Assembly: GCF_905397275.1 (NCBI RefSeq)
Contig: NZ_CAJPUY010000033.1
Location: forward strand, 1 to 49,054
Length of the DNA stretch: 49,054 nucleotides
Origin: Cupriavidus yeoncheonensis
GTDB lineage: Bacteria > Pseudomonadota > Gammaproteobacteria > Burkholderiales > Burkholderiaceae
Direction of reading: 5' to 3'
The notes under the pieces: model-generated
Told to the model about the DNA's origin: nothing
The model's database searches: none
The model's input: the letters and a program-made list of their open reading frames with translations, nothing else
In this document: positions 32,800-40,364 of the stretch, piece by piece
Layout: every line of letters starts with the position of its first letter
How positions within the stretch are numbered: the stretch's first letter is position 1
Translations under genes and position numbers: made by a program

Positions 32800-33423
32800 T
32801 TGGCCACAATCCTGATTGTCGACGACCACCCAGCGGTGCGGGTCGTGCTGAAGACGCACCTGTCGCAGGTCCTCTGCGTAACACAGGTGCTGGAAGCGGA
32901 CAATGGCCAGGCAGCGGTCGAGATCGTGCGCCAATATGCGCCCGATATCGTGGTCCTGGACCTGGATATTCCACGTATCAACGGCCTGGACGTTATCCCA
33001 CGGATCAAGGCAATCCAGCCGACCATACGTGTCCTGGTGATCTCCGGCCAGGACCAGAACACCTTTGCTCCGCGAGCCCGGCAGGCCGGCGCACACGGCT
33101 TTGTCAGCAAGACCCAGGAGTTGCCGGAGATTGTCCGTTGCATGGAATCCGTGCTGGCCGGCTATTCGGTCATGCCGGACGTCGCCGGCGGGTGCGCCGA
33201 AGGGCTGGACGAGGGGCGCCGGCTGGGCAGCCTGTCCGACAAGGAACTGGTGATCATGCAGATGCTGGCCAGGGGCATATCCAACAAGCGGATCGGCGAG
33301 GCGCTGTTCATTTCCAGCAAGACCGTCAGTACGCACAAGACCCGCATCATGGAAAAGCTGGGCGCGCGCTCGCTGGTCGATGTTATCGATTTCGCCCGGC
33401 GGCACCATATCGCCCTCGGGTGA
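32800..33423 (+). CDS. Response regulator, NarL/FixJ (BvgA-like)
   Basis: The 207-residue protein has a receiver domain (TILIVDDHP, phospho-acceptor Asp54 in VVLDLDIPR, Lys104 in GFVSKTQ) and a LuxR-type helix-turn-helix near residues 143-205 (LSDKELVIMQMLARGISNKR, then ISSKTVSTHKTRIMEKLG). The architecture and length match BvgA/EvgA. The start is TTG, with GGAG eight bases upstream; no in-frame ATG is available. It is divergent from the sensor and followed after 12 bp by the Hpt gene. Confidence 0.9.
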   Translation: MATILIVDDHPAVRVVLKTHLSQVLCVTQVLEADNGQAAVEIVRQYAPDIVVLDLDIPRINGLDVIPRIKAIQPTIRVLVISGQDQNTFAPRARQAGAHGFVSKTQELPEIVRCMESVLAGYSVMPDVAGGCAEGLDEGRRLGSLSDKELVIMQMLARGISNKRIGEALFISSKTVSTHKTRIMEKLGARSLVDVIDFARRHHIALG

Positions 33424-33435
33424 GGAAGGATTGCC

Positions 33436-34098
33436 ATGCATGACGCATTCATCCTGGCCCAGTCGGGCAGCGCCTGGAGCGAGCCTCTGGCACGGTGGCT
33501 TGGCGACGCGGGTTTGACGGCACAATGCCTGACGGCTGCCGAGGCGGACGCGATACTGGCCGCCGCCGTGCCGCGCCTGATCGTCGGCGCTCCGGACATC
33601 GTCGCCACGTCCTTGCTGCAGCGCGCGCGCCGGGAAGGGGCGCTGCTGGTCTGCGTAGGCCAGGCGCAGCGAGACTTCTGCGACGATGCCCTGGCCGAGC
33701 CCGTCACCGAGGAAGCCGTCTTCCGGCTGCTGGCCCGGCATCGCTACCTGGCCATTTCAGGCAGCGAGCGCGCCGGCCTGGCCGACGCCATCGCGCGCCA
33801 GACATTTGGCGACCCGGCGCTGGCCGCTGAACTGGTACAGGCGCTTGCGACATCAACGGAATCCGACCTCGCAAGGCTGCAGGCCGAAGGTGACAGCCTG
33901 GAAAGCCTGCGCAGCGTGGCGCATCGCGTGAAAGCGTCGGCACACCTGGCCGGCTGTCAGGGGTTCCACCGGCTCGCGCAAAGGCTGGAGAATGCGGCCC
34001 GCAGCGGCGATGCCGCGCTGGCCGGGGCGGTGGCCGCGATATTCACGCCGACCGCCCGCGAATTTCACGCGATGCTCGCTGGCGGAACCGGCGAATAA
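33436..34098 (+). CDS. Stand-alone Hpt phosphotransfer protein with degenerate receiver-like N-terminus
   Basis: The 220-residue protein ends in an Hpt four-helix domain (about 115-210) with the phospho-accepting His163 in VAHRVKASAHLAGC (H-R-x-K-x-S). The first 100 residues look like an alpha/beta receiver without the phospho-Asp or the terminal Lys, which suggests a pseudo-receiver. GAGGAAGG precedes the ATG and the gene follows the response regulator by 12 bp. It likely supplies the missing Hpt of the sensor at 30319, relaying phosphate from its receiver to the response regulator. Confidence 0.82.
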   Translation: MHDAFILAQSGSAWSEPLARWLGDAGLTAQCLTAAEADAILAAAVPRLIVGAPDIVATSLLQRARREGALLVCVGQAQRDFCDDALAEPVTEEAVFRLLARHRYLAISGSERAGLADAIARQTFGDPALAAELVQALATSTESDLARLQAEGDSLESLRSVAHRVKASAHLAGCQGFHRLAQRLENAARSGDAALAGAVAAIFTPTAREFHAMLAGGTGE

Positions 34099-34103
34099 CC
34101 GGG

Positions 34104-34133
34104 AATCCGGTTGATTCGGTAATTCACCGGATT
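34104..34133 (+). terminator. Hairpin after the Hpt gene
   Basis: AATCCGGT (34104-34111) pairs with ACCGGATT (34126-34133), 5 bp after the stop codon, with a 14-nt loop. What follows is AT-rich (TGAAAATTC) but not a U-run. Confidence 0.4.
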
Positions 34134-34179
34134 TGAAAATTCATTGCCGGCATTATTATTATTTAAATTCCGCGCCGAA

Positions 34180-34213
34180 ATAAGGATATATAGAGAATTA
34201 AAGCGATCCTTAT
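34180..34213. promoter_or_regulatory. AT-rich dyad upstream of the membrane protein gene
   Basis: ATAAGGAT (34180-34187) and ATCCTTAT (34206-34213) form an 8-bp perfect dyad with an 18-bp spacer inside the most AT-rich stretch of this region (about 34135-34225). It is a candidate operator for a promoter reading into the gene at 34331. Confidence 0.35.
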
Positions 34214-34330
34214 ATGAGAATGCGGACTGAATAACGGAGGCCCGCGTCCAGGGTAATGGCTTCTCCCCGCGTCGCGGCCCTTCAGGCGGTTTCCTTCGGG
34301 TTTCCATTCACGCTTGTCTGGGGACGGGTC

Positions 34331-34837
34331 ATGAGTCATGCCATGGCGACCATGCCGGAATCATTCTTTTATTTCCATCTGGCCGGGGTGGCGGTGCTGG
34401 TGCTGGTTGTGGGTGTTGCGCACGCGGTGTGGTTCGTGTTTTCCCGCACCGAAGGACGGCGTGCGCGAGCGATGCGGCTTGCTGCCACGGGGACGCGCTG
34501 GGGGCTGGCGCTCGGGGCAATGTGGACGGCCATCCTCTATGGCAACGGTGCCTGGGAGCGGGCGGACGCCCACAATTGCCGGCGCCTGCCCATGCCCGAC
34601 GCTTCGTCGCGCTACGAGGCGGAGTACTGCTATCTTTCCGAACACAAGGTGCTGGTGCGCTTGTACAGCGCCCGCCGCAATGTCCTGCTGGCCCGGCGTA
34701 CCTTCGCGAACTCCGGCCCGGTGCGCCTGCACTGGGACCGTGGCGTGCTGGTCTTCGATTCGGGCGCTGCCGAGGGCAAGGGGAGGCTCGCGCTGCCGCC
34801 GAGCTTGCGTGACCGCCTGCTGGCCCGTCTGCCTTGA
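34331..34837 (+). CDS. Membrane protein of unknown function
   Basis: A 168-residue protein with two hydrophobic segments (about residues 13-35 and 57-73) and a C-terminal soluble part with two Cys (NCRRLP, YCYLSEH) that could form a disulphide if periplasmic. The frame is open upstream to an ATG at 34256; GGGGACGGG just before 34331 favours the shorter form. It lies downstream of the phosphorelay genes behind an AT-rich region, so it could be a target of that system. That is only a suggestion. I do not recognise the family. Confidence 0.6.
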   Translation: MSHAMATMPESFFYFHLAGVAVLVLVVGVAHAVWFVFSRTEGRRARAMRLAATGTRWGLALGAMWTAILYGNGAWERADAHNCRRLPMPDASSRYEAEYCYLSEHKVLVRLYSARRNVLLARRTFANSGPVRLHWDRGVLVFDSGAAEGKGRLALPPSLRDRLLARLP

Positions 34838-35132
34838 GTGATATCCGGCGATCGGAGCCAGGGCTTCCGCCTGCTTTGGCGCCTGTGTCCCCACGCAGCC
34901 GGGCACGGCTGGAACCTAAGACATCAGAACCAGGCATGAAGCGACACAATCGACACGATCTCCGACGTGACCCGATCGTCAGTACAAGCCATGACCGCGG
35001 CGTGCTGCGCTGCGGGAGCGCCACGGTGCCGATCGCGGATGCGGGTGGGGCAAGCCCGGGCCTTGCACCGGGTGACGGCATCCAGCCCGGGCGGGACAGC
35101 GAGTTGTCCGGGTGGCTGCCGGGAGCCGCGCG

Positions 35133-35942
35133 ATGAGCAGCAAGCCGCAGCGATACCAGGGCGACTACGTCGCCTGGACCGGTGGCTGCATGTTCATCGG
35201 CTCAGGGGGCGGCCCCGTGGCGCCGCACGCGCACTATGCGATCCAGTTGGTGATCGGGGCCCCGTCGGGTCTTCAGGTTCAGTCGGGACATCGCGGGCAA
35301 TTGATGCCTTGTCAGGGCGCACTTGTGCCGTCCCGCGCGGTGCACAGCATTGATGTCTCGTCGTGTGACTGGACCGCGGTGGTGTTCATCGAACCGGAGA
35401 CACAGGCAGGCCGCGCGCTGTCGGCGCGAATGGGCGGGCAAGTCGAGTTGCTTGGCGACGAAGCGCTGGCGAGCGTGCCGAACCAGCTGGAGCAGGCATG
35501 GCGGATGACCCGGACCGTGGAGGCGGTGCAGGACGTCGCACAGGCATTGGTGAGCTCGCTGTCGCGGACCGTCCCGCACGTGCCGTCGGATCCACGCGTA
35601 CTGATGGCAATCGAGCATCTCCGTGCACATCGCGGAGAGGCGCCGAGCCTCGAGGAACTGGCTGCCGTCGTCCATCTGTCGGCCAGCAGGTTCCGCCATG
35701 TCTTTGTCGAGCAAACCGGGATGCCGCTGCGGACCTACCAGCTCTGGCGCCGGTTGCTGAAGGCCTGGGAAATCCTCATGGAGGGCGACAATCTCGCGAA
35801 TGCCGCCCACGCAGCGGGCTTTGCCGACTCGGCGCACCTGTCGCGCACCTGCCGCACCATGTTCGGCCTGGCACCGTCCGCCATGCAGATGAAGGGGCCA
35901 CTGAGCGAGCGGCTGCGCGCGCCGTCTTCCTACCTGGGCTGA
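35133..35942 (+). CDS. AraC family transcriptional regulator
   Basis: The 269-residue protein has a cupin-like N-terminal sensing half (PHAHYAIQLVIG, residues about 34-45) and a C-terminal AraC domain with two helix-turn-helices (SLEELAAVVHLSASRFRHVF, then NLANAAHAAGFADSAHLSR). GGGAG precedes the ATG at 35133. Its 3' end overlaps that of the convergent peroxidase gene by 13 bp. The target is unknown; the facing peroxidase unit is a candidate. Confidence 0.88.
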   Translation: MSSKPQRYQGDYVAWTGGCMFIGSGGGPVAPHAHYAIQLVIGAPSGLQVQSGHRGQLMPCQGALVPSRAVHSIDVSSCDWTAVVFIEPETQAGRALSARMGGQVELLGDEALASVPNQLEQAWRMTRTVEAVQDVAQALVSSLSRTVPHVPSDPRVLMAIEHLRAHRGEAPSLEELAAVVHLSASRFRHVFVEQTGMPLRTYQLWRRLLKAWEILMEGDNLANAAHAAGFADSAHLSRTCRTMFGLAPSAMQMKGPLSERLRAPSSYLG

Positions 35943-37207
35943 TCGACGGCGCCGGAAAGGGTGCCGAGAAACGCTACCAGGTCCTCGACGTCCTGCGGCG
36001 ACAGCCGGATCAGCTGCCCGTGCCCCGGTGCGTCGCCAGGGCGCGCCAGTTCGCTGTGCCCGACCATGGCGTCCGGCGCTTCCCCGTAATGCCGGACCAC
36101 CTCCTGCAGCGTCTTGATCTGCCCCGCGTGCATGTACGGCGCGCGATCCGCAACGTTGCGCAGGCTCGGCGTGCGGAACGCACCAAGGTGCGCAGGGTCG
36201 TTTTGCGCCAGGAAGTTCAGCTCGCCGCACTGTTCGGGTTTTGCGTCGCTGTAAGGGCCAAGGCAATTGAATTCGTCGCGCAGCAGCTTCGGGACGGCGT
36301 CGGCACGCCCTCGGTCGGGCCGCGCGGGATCCAGTGGCGGAACGCCCGTGTTGTGAAAGGCATGGTCGCTCAGCATCGGGCCGTTGTGGCAGGTGATGCA
36401 CTGGCCCTTGCCCAGGAACAGCCGCAGTCCGCGTACCTCCTGGACGCTCAGCACATCCTGGCCACGCGGGTCCGCGGCGAGGGTGGCGCCGACATAACGG
36501 TCGAAGCGCGAAGGGCCGTATCGCACGCGGCTTTCATAGGCGGCAATGGCCTTGCCCATGTTGGCGAAGACGCGGTTGACCTGCTGCTGCGTGGCGGGCG
36601 GCAGGGCCGCCCAGGCCGCCCGCTCGTCCCGCGTTCCCAGCGGCGAGGCGTCCCGCGCGAGCGCCGGCATTGCCGGCAGCGGCCCGAAGACCTGCTCGTA
36701 CTGCGTGGCGTAGTGCGCCCGCATGATCCGGGCAAACCGCATGCGGTTGCCACCGTGTTCGGCGGCGTCCTCCATGGGGCCCAGCGCCTGCGACCACAGG
36801 CTGTCCTTGCGTCCGTCCCAGAACAGGAACGGCGCTCCCGCGGCACCCATTACCGGCATCGTCCGGCGCTTGCCGGTGCCGATACCCTGGCCCACGGGGC
36901 GCCCATCCTCGAACTGGGCGGCCGGTGCGTGGCAGCTTGCGCATGAAACACGGCCATTGCGGCTCAGGCGTGGATCGTTGAACAGGGCCCGGCCCAGGCT
37001 GGCCGCATTGCTGCTGCGCTCATGGATATTGGATGGATCGACTGGCCTCGGGCCCGCTTGCGTGAGCTGCATGGCGGTCAGTGTCTGCAGGTCCTCTGGT
37101 ACCCAGGCGTCGCGCAATGCGGCCGGCGTCGCCGCGCCCGCCGCGATAGCCATGGCCACCGGCACGCCCGCGAGCGCCATGCCGGCCCTGATGCCGAGCG
37201 CCTTCAC
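35930..37207 (-). CDS. Di-heme cytochrome c peroxidase/MauG family protein
   Basis: The 425-residue protein has a signal-like N-terminus (MALAGVPVAMAIAAGAA) and two c-type heme sites, CASCH near residue 87 and CITCH near residue 270, with the family motifs LGRALFNDPRLS at the start of the first domain and APYMHAGQIKTL in the second. It would sit in the periplasm and reduce peroxide or oxidise a protein partner. The GTG start overlaps the stop of the upstream gene (GTGA), so the two are coupled. Confidence 0.88.
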   Translation of the reverse strand: MKALGIRAGMALAGVPVAMAIAAGAATPAALRDAWVPEDLQTLTAMQLTQAGPRPVDPSNIHERSSNAASLGRALFNDPRLSRNGRVSCASCHAPAAQFEDGRPVGQGIGTGKRRTMPVMGAAGAPFLFWDGRKDSLWSQALGPMEDAAEHGGNRMRFARIMRAHYATQYEQVFGPLPAMPALARDASPLGTRDERAAWAALPPATQQQVNRVFANMGKAIAAYESRVRYGPSRFDRYVGATLAADPRGQDVLSVQEVRGLRLFLGKGQCITCHNGPMLSDHAFHNTGVPPLDPARPDRGRADAVPKLLRDEFNCLGPYSDAKPEQCGELNFLAQNDPAHLGAFRTPSLRNVADRAPYMHAGQIKTLQEVVRHYGEAPDAMVGHSELARPGDAPGHGQLIRLSPQDVEDLVAFLGTLSGAVDQPR

Positions 37208-37632
37208 GGGCGCTGCGACCGGGGGTCGATGACGATATTGAAGGCGACCTGATCGGGACCCGGCGCCGCGCGAATGCCAAGCTTGAGGTCCCACCAGCCG
37301 CTCATGCTGAACTTCATGCCTTCGAGCAGGTAGGTGCCGTCGTCGACCTCGCGCGTCACGCGCGGCTGCGTCGGGTAGCCGTGGCCGTGCTGCGGCATGC
37401 CGCCCGCCACCGAGAATTGCGCGCCGCGCACGGGATTGCCGTCCGGCGTCGTCAACCGGACCTTCCAGCTGTGCATCTGGTTGATCGCGGGGGACGGTGC
37501 CGGCGCGACGATCGCGACCTGGTAGCGGCCGCCGTCGGAGGACTTGTCGCGGGACAGGTCGAGGTCCTGTGGCGGGGTAGTGCAGCCGTAGCCGGCAAAA
37601 AGCATGGAGATCATTGCGAATGTGCGAACCAT
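37204..37632 (-). CDS. Small exported FixH/YtkA-like protein
   Basis: The 142-residue protein has a short hydrophobic start ending in GYGCTTP, which could be an atypical lipobox, then an Ig-like sheet: NQMHSWKVRLTTPDGNPVRG, GGMPQHGHGYPTQP and WWDLKLGIRAAPG. The His/Met-rich loop is the kind seen in FixH/YtkA-type proteins, which may touch copper. It is translationally coupled to the di-heme peroxidase downstream (GTGA overlap), suggesting a joint redox role in the periplasm. AGGAACTCACC precedes the ATG at 37632. Confidence 0.75.
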   Translation of the reverse strand: MVRTFAMISMLFAGYGCTTPPQDLDLSRDKSSDGGRYQVAIVAPAPSPAINQMHSWKVRLTTPDGNPVRGAQFSVAGGMPQHGHGYPTQPRVTREVDDGTYLLEGMKFSMSGWWDLKLGIRAAPGPDQVAFNIVIDPRSQRP

Positions 37633-37690
37633 GGTGAGTTCCTGCAGAGAGTGTTCCGGTCCGCAGATTGTCCGCACGCGTGCTCTCCGG

Positions 37691-37734
37691 CGCTTGAACG
37701 AAGCGGCTGTTCCCGCAGCCGTTTCGTTCAAGCG
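37691..37734. promoter_or_regulatory. Long near-perfect hairpin between iclR and the FixH-like gene
   Basis: CGCTTGAACGAAGCGGCTG (37691-37709) pairs with 37716-37734 across a 6-nt loop with a single mismatch over 19 pairs. It lies 59 bp upstream of the FixH-like start and 67 bp past the iclR stop. There is no U-tract on either strand. It may be a terminator for iclR, a 5' leader structure or a large operator. Confidence 0.6.
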
Positions 37735-37800
37735 TGCTGTCCGCCTGTTACCACGGGAAACGTGGAATCAGGCAGGGAAAGTGATGCGGCATGGTTGCCT

Positions 37801-38544
37801 TCAGTCTCCCGCAAACATCCCGCCGATGATCTGGCCCATCTCATGCCGGCGCGCCACAGGCATGCGTGAAGCCGCCGACACGATGCTGATGGCGGCCTCG
37901 GCGTGCATGGCCATGGGCAAGGCGTAGCCCACGCCGGCCACGCCGTCGGCGCCGGCCAGCGCATAGCCGCAGGCGCGGCAGCGTTCCACGCCGCGCATCA
38001 GCTTCATCAGGCTCAGCCCGCCGGCTTCATATTCGGCGCGGTGTCGTTCGTAATGCGCCCGGACGGCGTCATTGCCCAGGCGGGCCAGCAAGGCCATGCT
38101 GCCGGTGCCCTGGCCCAGCAGGCGCGAGCTGCCGGTCAGCATGTGGAAGGACTTGATGCGATGGCTGCCTTCCTCCGTATGCAGGCAGTGGCCGTGGTCA
38201 CCGATGCGAACGATCAGGAAGACCGCGTCGCCGGTCAGGCGCGCGAGCGCCTTCATCCTGGTCACCAGCACGCTGCCGGGCGGCGGCCGGTTCATCGCGC
38301 GCAGCCCCAGCGACATGGCCGTCGTGCCCAGATGCAGCCGTTTGCTTGCGGGCTCCCGCTCGATGTATCCGGCGGCCTCCAGGAAGCGTGCCATGCGATG
38401 CGCCGTGGTGCGGTCGATCCCGGCCTTGATCGCCAGATCCTGCAGGGTTAACCCCGTTTCATGGTGCTCGGCCAGCAGTTCCAGAAGGGCGAAGGCACGG
38501 GTGAGGCTCTGGACCCCATTGGGCGTGGATGGCTTGGCAGGCAT
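37801..38544 (-). CDS. IclR family transcriptional regulator
   Basis: The 247-residue protein has an N-terminal winged helix (GVQSLTRAFALLELLAEHHE, then LTLQDLAIKAGIDRTTAHRM) and the C-terminal IclR effector domain (PPGSVLVTRMKALARLTGDA … GSMALLARLG … AGADGVAGVGYALPM). It is divergent from the terpenoid-type operon and is its likely regulator through the dyad at 38582. The well-studied atu cluster of Pseudomonas is governed by a TetR protein, AtuR, so this is a replacement. An upstream start at 38598 is possible but would overlap that dyad. Confidence 0.88.
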   Translation of the reverse strand: MPAKPSTPNGVQSLTRAFALLELLAEHHETGLTLQDLAIKAGIDRTTAHRMARFLEAAGYIEREPASKRLHLGTTAMSLGLRAMNRPPPGSVLVTRMKALARLTGDAVFLIVRIGDHGHCLHTEEGSHRIKSFHMLTGSSRLLGQGTGSMALLARLGNDAVRAHYERHRAEYEAGGLSLMKLMRGVERCRACGYALAGADGVAGVGYALPMAMHAEAAISIVSAASRMPVARRHEMGQIIGGMFAGD

Positions 38545-38581
38545 GCGCAGCGGGCTTCCGGTGGGGAGGATTGGGTTCGGC

Positions 38582-38596
38582 GTGCACATTATGCAC
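38582..38596. promoter_or_regulatory. Probable IclR operator
   Basis: GTGCACATTATGCAC is a 15-bp dyad (GTGCA-N5-TGCAC) between iclR and the divergent carboxylase operon, 75 bp upstream of the operon's first start. Size and position suit an IclR binding site. No binding data exist here. Confidence 0.5.
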
Positions 38597-38671
38597 AAAC
38601 TAAGCGATTGATGTTGTCCCGCGCGGCGCCGTGGTTTGCAATCCTCCCATCACGCAAACCAGGCCAGTGCC

Positions 38672-40291
38672 ATGATTCCCATCGAGACCCGCATCGACCC
38701 GTCATCCGACTCGTTTGCCAGCCAGCGCGCCGGCATGCAGGCCCTGATCGACCGCCTGCACAGCCTGGAGCAGCGGACCGTGGCCGCCTCCGAGCGCGCC
38801 CGGCCGGCCTTCGCCAGGCGTGGCGCGCTGCTGCCCCGCGAGCGCATCGGCCGCCTGCTCGACGCCGGCGCGCCGTTCCTGCCGATCGCCACCCTGGCCG
38901 GCTTCGGCATGGACGACCCGAGCCACGACACGTCGGTCCCGGGCGGTTCGCTCGTGGCCGGCATCGGTATCGTCTGCGGCGTGCGCTGCATGGTGCTGGC
39001 CACCGATTCCGGCATCGACGCCGGCGCCATGACCGAGGCCGGCAACATGAAGCTGATGCGCTGCCAGGAGATCGCGCTGGATAACCGGCTGCCGTTCATC
39101 CACCTGGTGGAGTCGGCCGGTGCCAACCTGCGCAAGTACCGCGTGGACAAGTTCATCCGCGGCGGCAGCATCTTCTACAACCTGGCACGCCTGTCGGCGG
39201 CCGGCCTGCCGGTGATCACCGTGGTGCACGGCTCGTCCACGGCGGGCGGTGCCTACATGCCTGGCCTGTCGGACTACGTGGTGATGGTGCGCAACCGCGC
39301 GCGCGCGTTCCTGGCCGGGCCGCCGCTGCTCAAGGCCGCCACCGGCGAGATCGCGACCGACGAAGAGCTGGGCGGCGCCGACCTGCACGCCACCGTCAGC
39401 GGCCTGGCAGAATACCTGGCCGAGGACGATGAGCATGCCATTGCCACCGCGCGCGACATCGTGGCCAGCCTCGACTGGCCGGACGTGTCGCCGGCGCCGG
39501 CACAGCCGGTGCGTGCGCCGCGTCTGGACCCCGCCGAACTGGATGGCGTGATGACGCTGGACATGAAGCGCCCCGTCGACATGCGCGAGGTGATCGCGCG
39601 CATCGTCGACGATTCCGCGTGGCTGCCGTTCAAGCCCGACTATGGCCCCGGCACGGTTTGCGGCCACGCGCGCATCGAAGGCCACGCGGTCGGCTTCATC
39701 ACCAACAATGGCCCGATCGACCCGGCCGGCGCGACCAAGGCCGCGCAGTTCATCCAGCTGTGCAACCAGTCGGGCACGCCGATCGTGTTCCTGCAGAACA
39801 CCACCGGTTTCATCGTGGGCCGCGCCTCGGAAGAGGCGGGCATGATCAAGCACGGCTCGAAGATGATCCAGGCGCTGTCCAACTCGACCGTGCCGCAGAT
39901 CACGATCTACTGCGGATCGTCGTTCGGCGCGGGCAATTTCGGCATGTGCGGCAGGGGCTTCCATCCGCGCTTCTGCTTCTCGTGGCCCAATGCACGCACC
40001 GCGGTCATGGGCGGCGAGCAGGCCGCCATGACGCTGGAGATCGTGGCGCGCCAGCAGGCGGAGCGCAAGGGCAAGGCGGTCGATGAAGCGCAGCTCGCGG
40101 CGCAGACCGCCGAGATCGTCGCCAACTTCGAGCGCCAGGCCAGCGCCTTCGTAACCAGCGGCCTGCTGCTGGACGACGGCGTGATCGATCCGCGCGACAC
40201 GCGCGCGGTACTGGCCTTCGTACTGGCCACCGCGCGCGAAGCCAGCCTGCGCCAGCCGCGTGCCATGCAGTTCGGTGTGGCCCGCATGTGA
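38672..40291 (+). CDS. atuC: Biotin-dependent acyl-CoA carboxylase carboxyltransferase (beta) subunit, AtuC-like
   Basis: The 539-residue protein is a carboxyltransferase of the methylcrotonyl/geranyl-CoA carboxylase type: N-domain with VESAGANLRKYRV and GSSTAGGAYMPG, C-domain with NTTGFIVGRASEEAGMIKHG and SFGAGNFGMCGRGFHPRF then WPNARTAVMGGEQAA. It moves CO2 from biotin to a branched 2-enoyl-CoA. The following genes are in the Pseudomonas atuC-D-E-F order, which favours geranyl-CoA over methylcrotonyl-CoA, but the substrate is inferred. The ATG at 38672 has no strong ribosome site. Confidence 0.85.
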   Translation: MIPIETRIDPSSDSFASQRAGMQALIDRLHSLEQRTVAASERARPAFARRGALLPRERIGRLLDAGAPFLPIATLAGFGMDDPSHDTSVPGGSLVAGIGIVCGVRCMVLATDSGIDAGAMTEAGNMKLMRCQEIALDNRLPFIHLVESAGANLRKYRVDKFIRGGSIFYNLARLSAAGLPVITVVHGSSTAGGAYMPGLSDYVVMVRNRARAFLAGPPLLKAATGEIATDEELGGADLHATVSGLAEYLAEDDEHAIATARDIVASLDWPDVSPAPAQPVRAPRLDPAELDGVMTLDMKRPVDMREVIARIVDDSAWLPFKPDYGPGTVCGHARIEGHAVGFITNNGPIDPAGATKAAQFIQLCNQSGTPIVFLQNTTGFIVGRASEEAGMIKHGSKMIQALSNSTVPQITIYCGSSFGAGNFGMCGRGFHPRFCFSWPNARTAVMGGEQAAMTLEIVARQQAERKGKAVDEAQLAAQTAEIVANFERQASAFVTSGLLLDDGVIDPRDTRAVLAFVLATAREASLRQPRAMQFGVARM

Positions 40292-40317
40292 GCGGCATCG
40301 GACGATACTGCAACGAA

Positions 40318-40348
40318 CATCAAGCCAACAAGCCATCAAGCCAACAAG
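40318..40348 (+). repeat. Tandem 16-bp repeat
   Basis: CATCAAGCCAACAAGC occurs at 40318-40333 and again, less its last base, at 40334-40348, in the 73-bp gap between atuC and atuD. It ends 11 bp before the atuD ribosome site (CTGGAGACCAGC), so copy number would shift the distance between genes. Confidence 0.8.
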
Positions 40349-40364
40349 AATTCTGGAGACCAGC

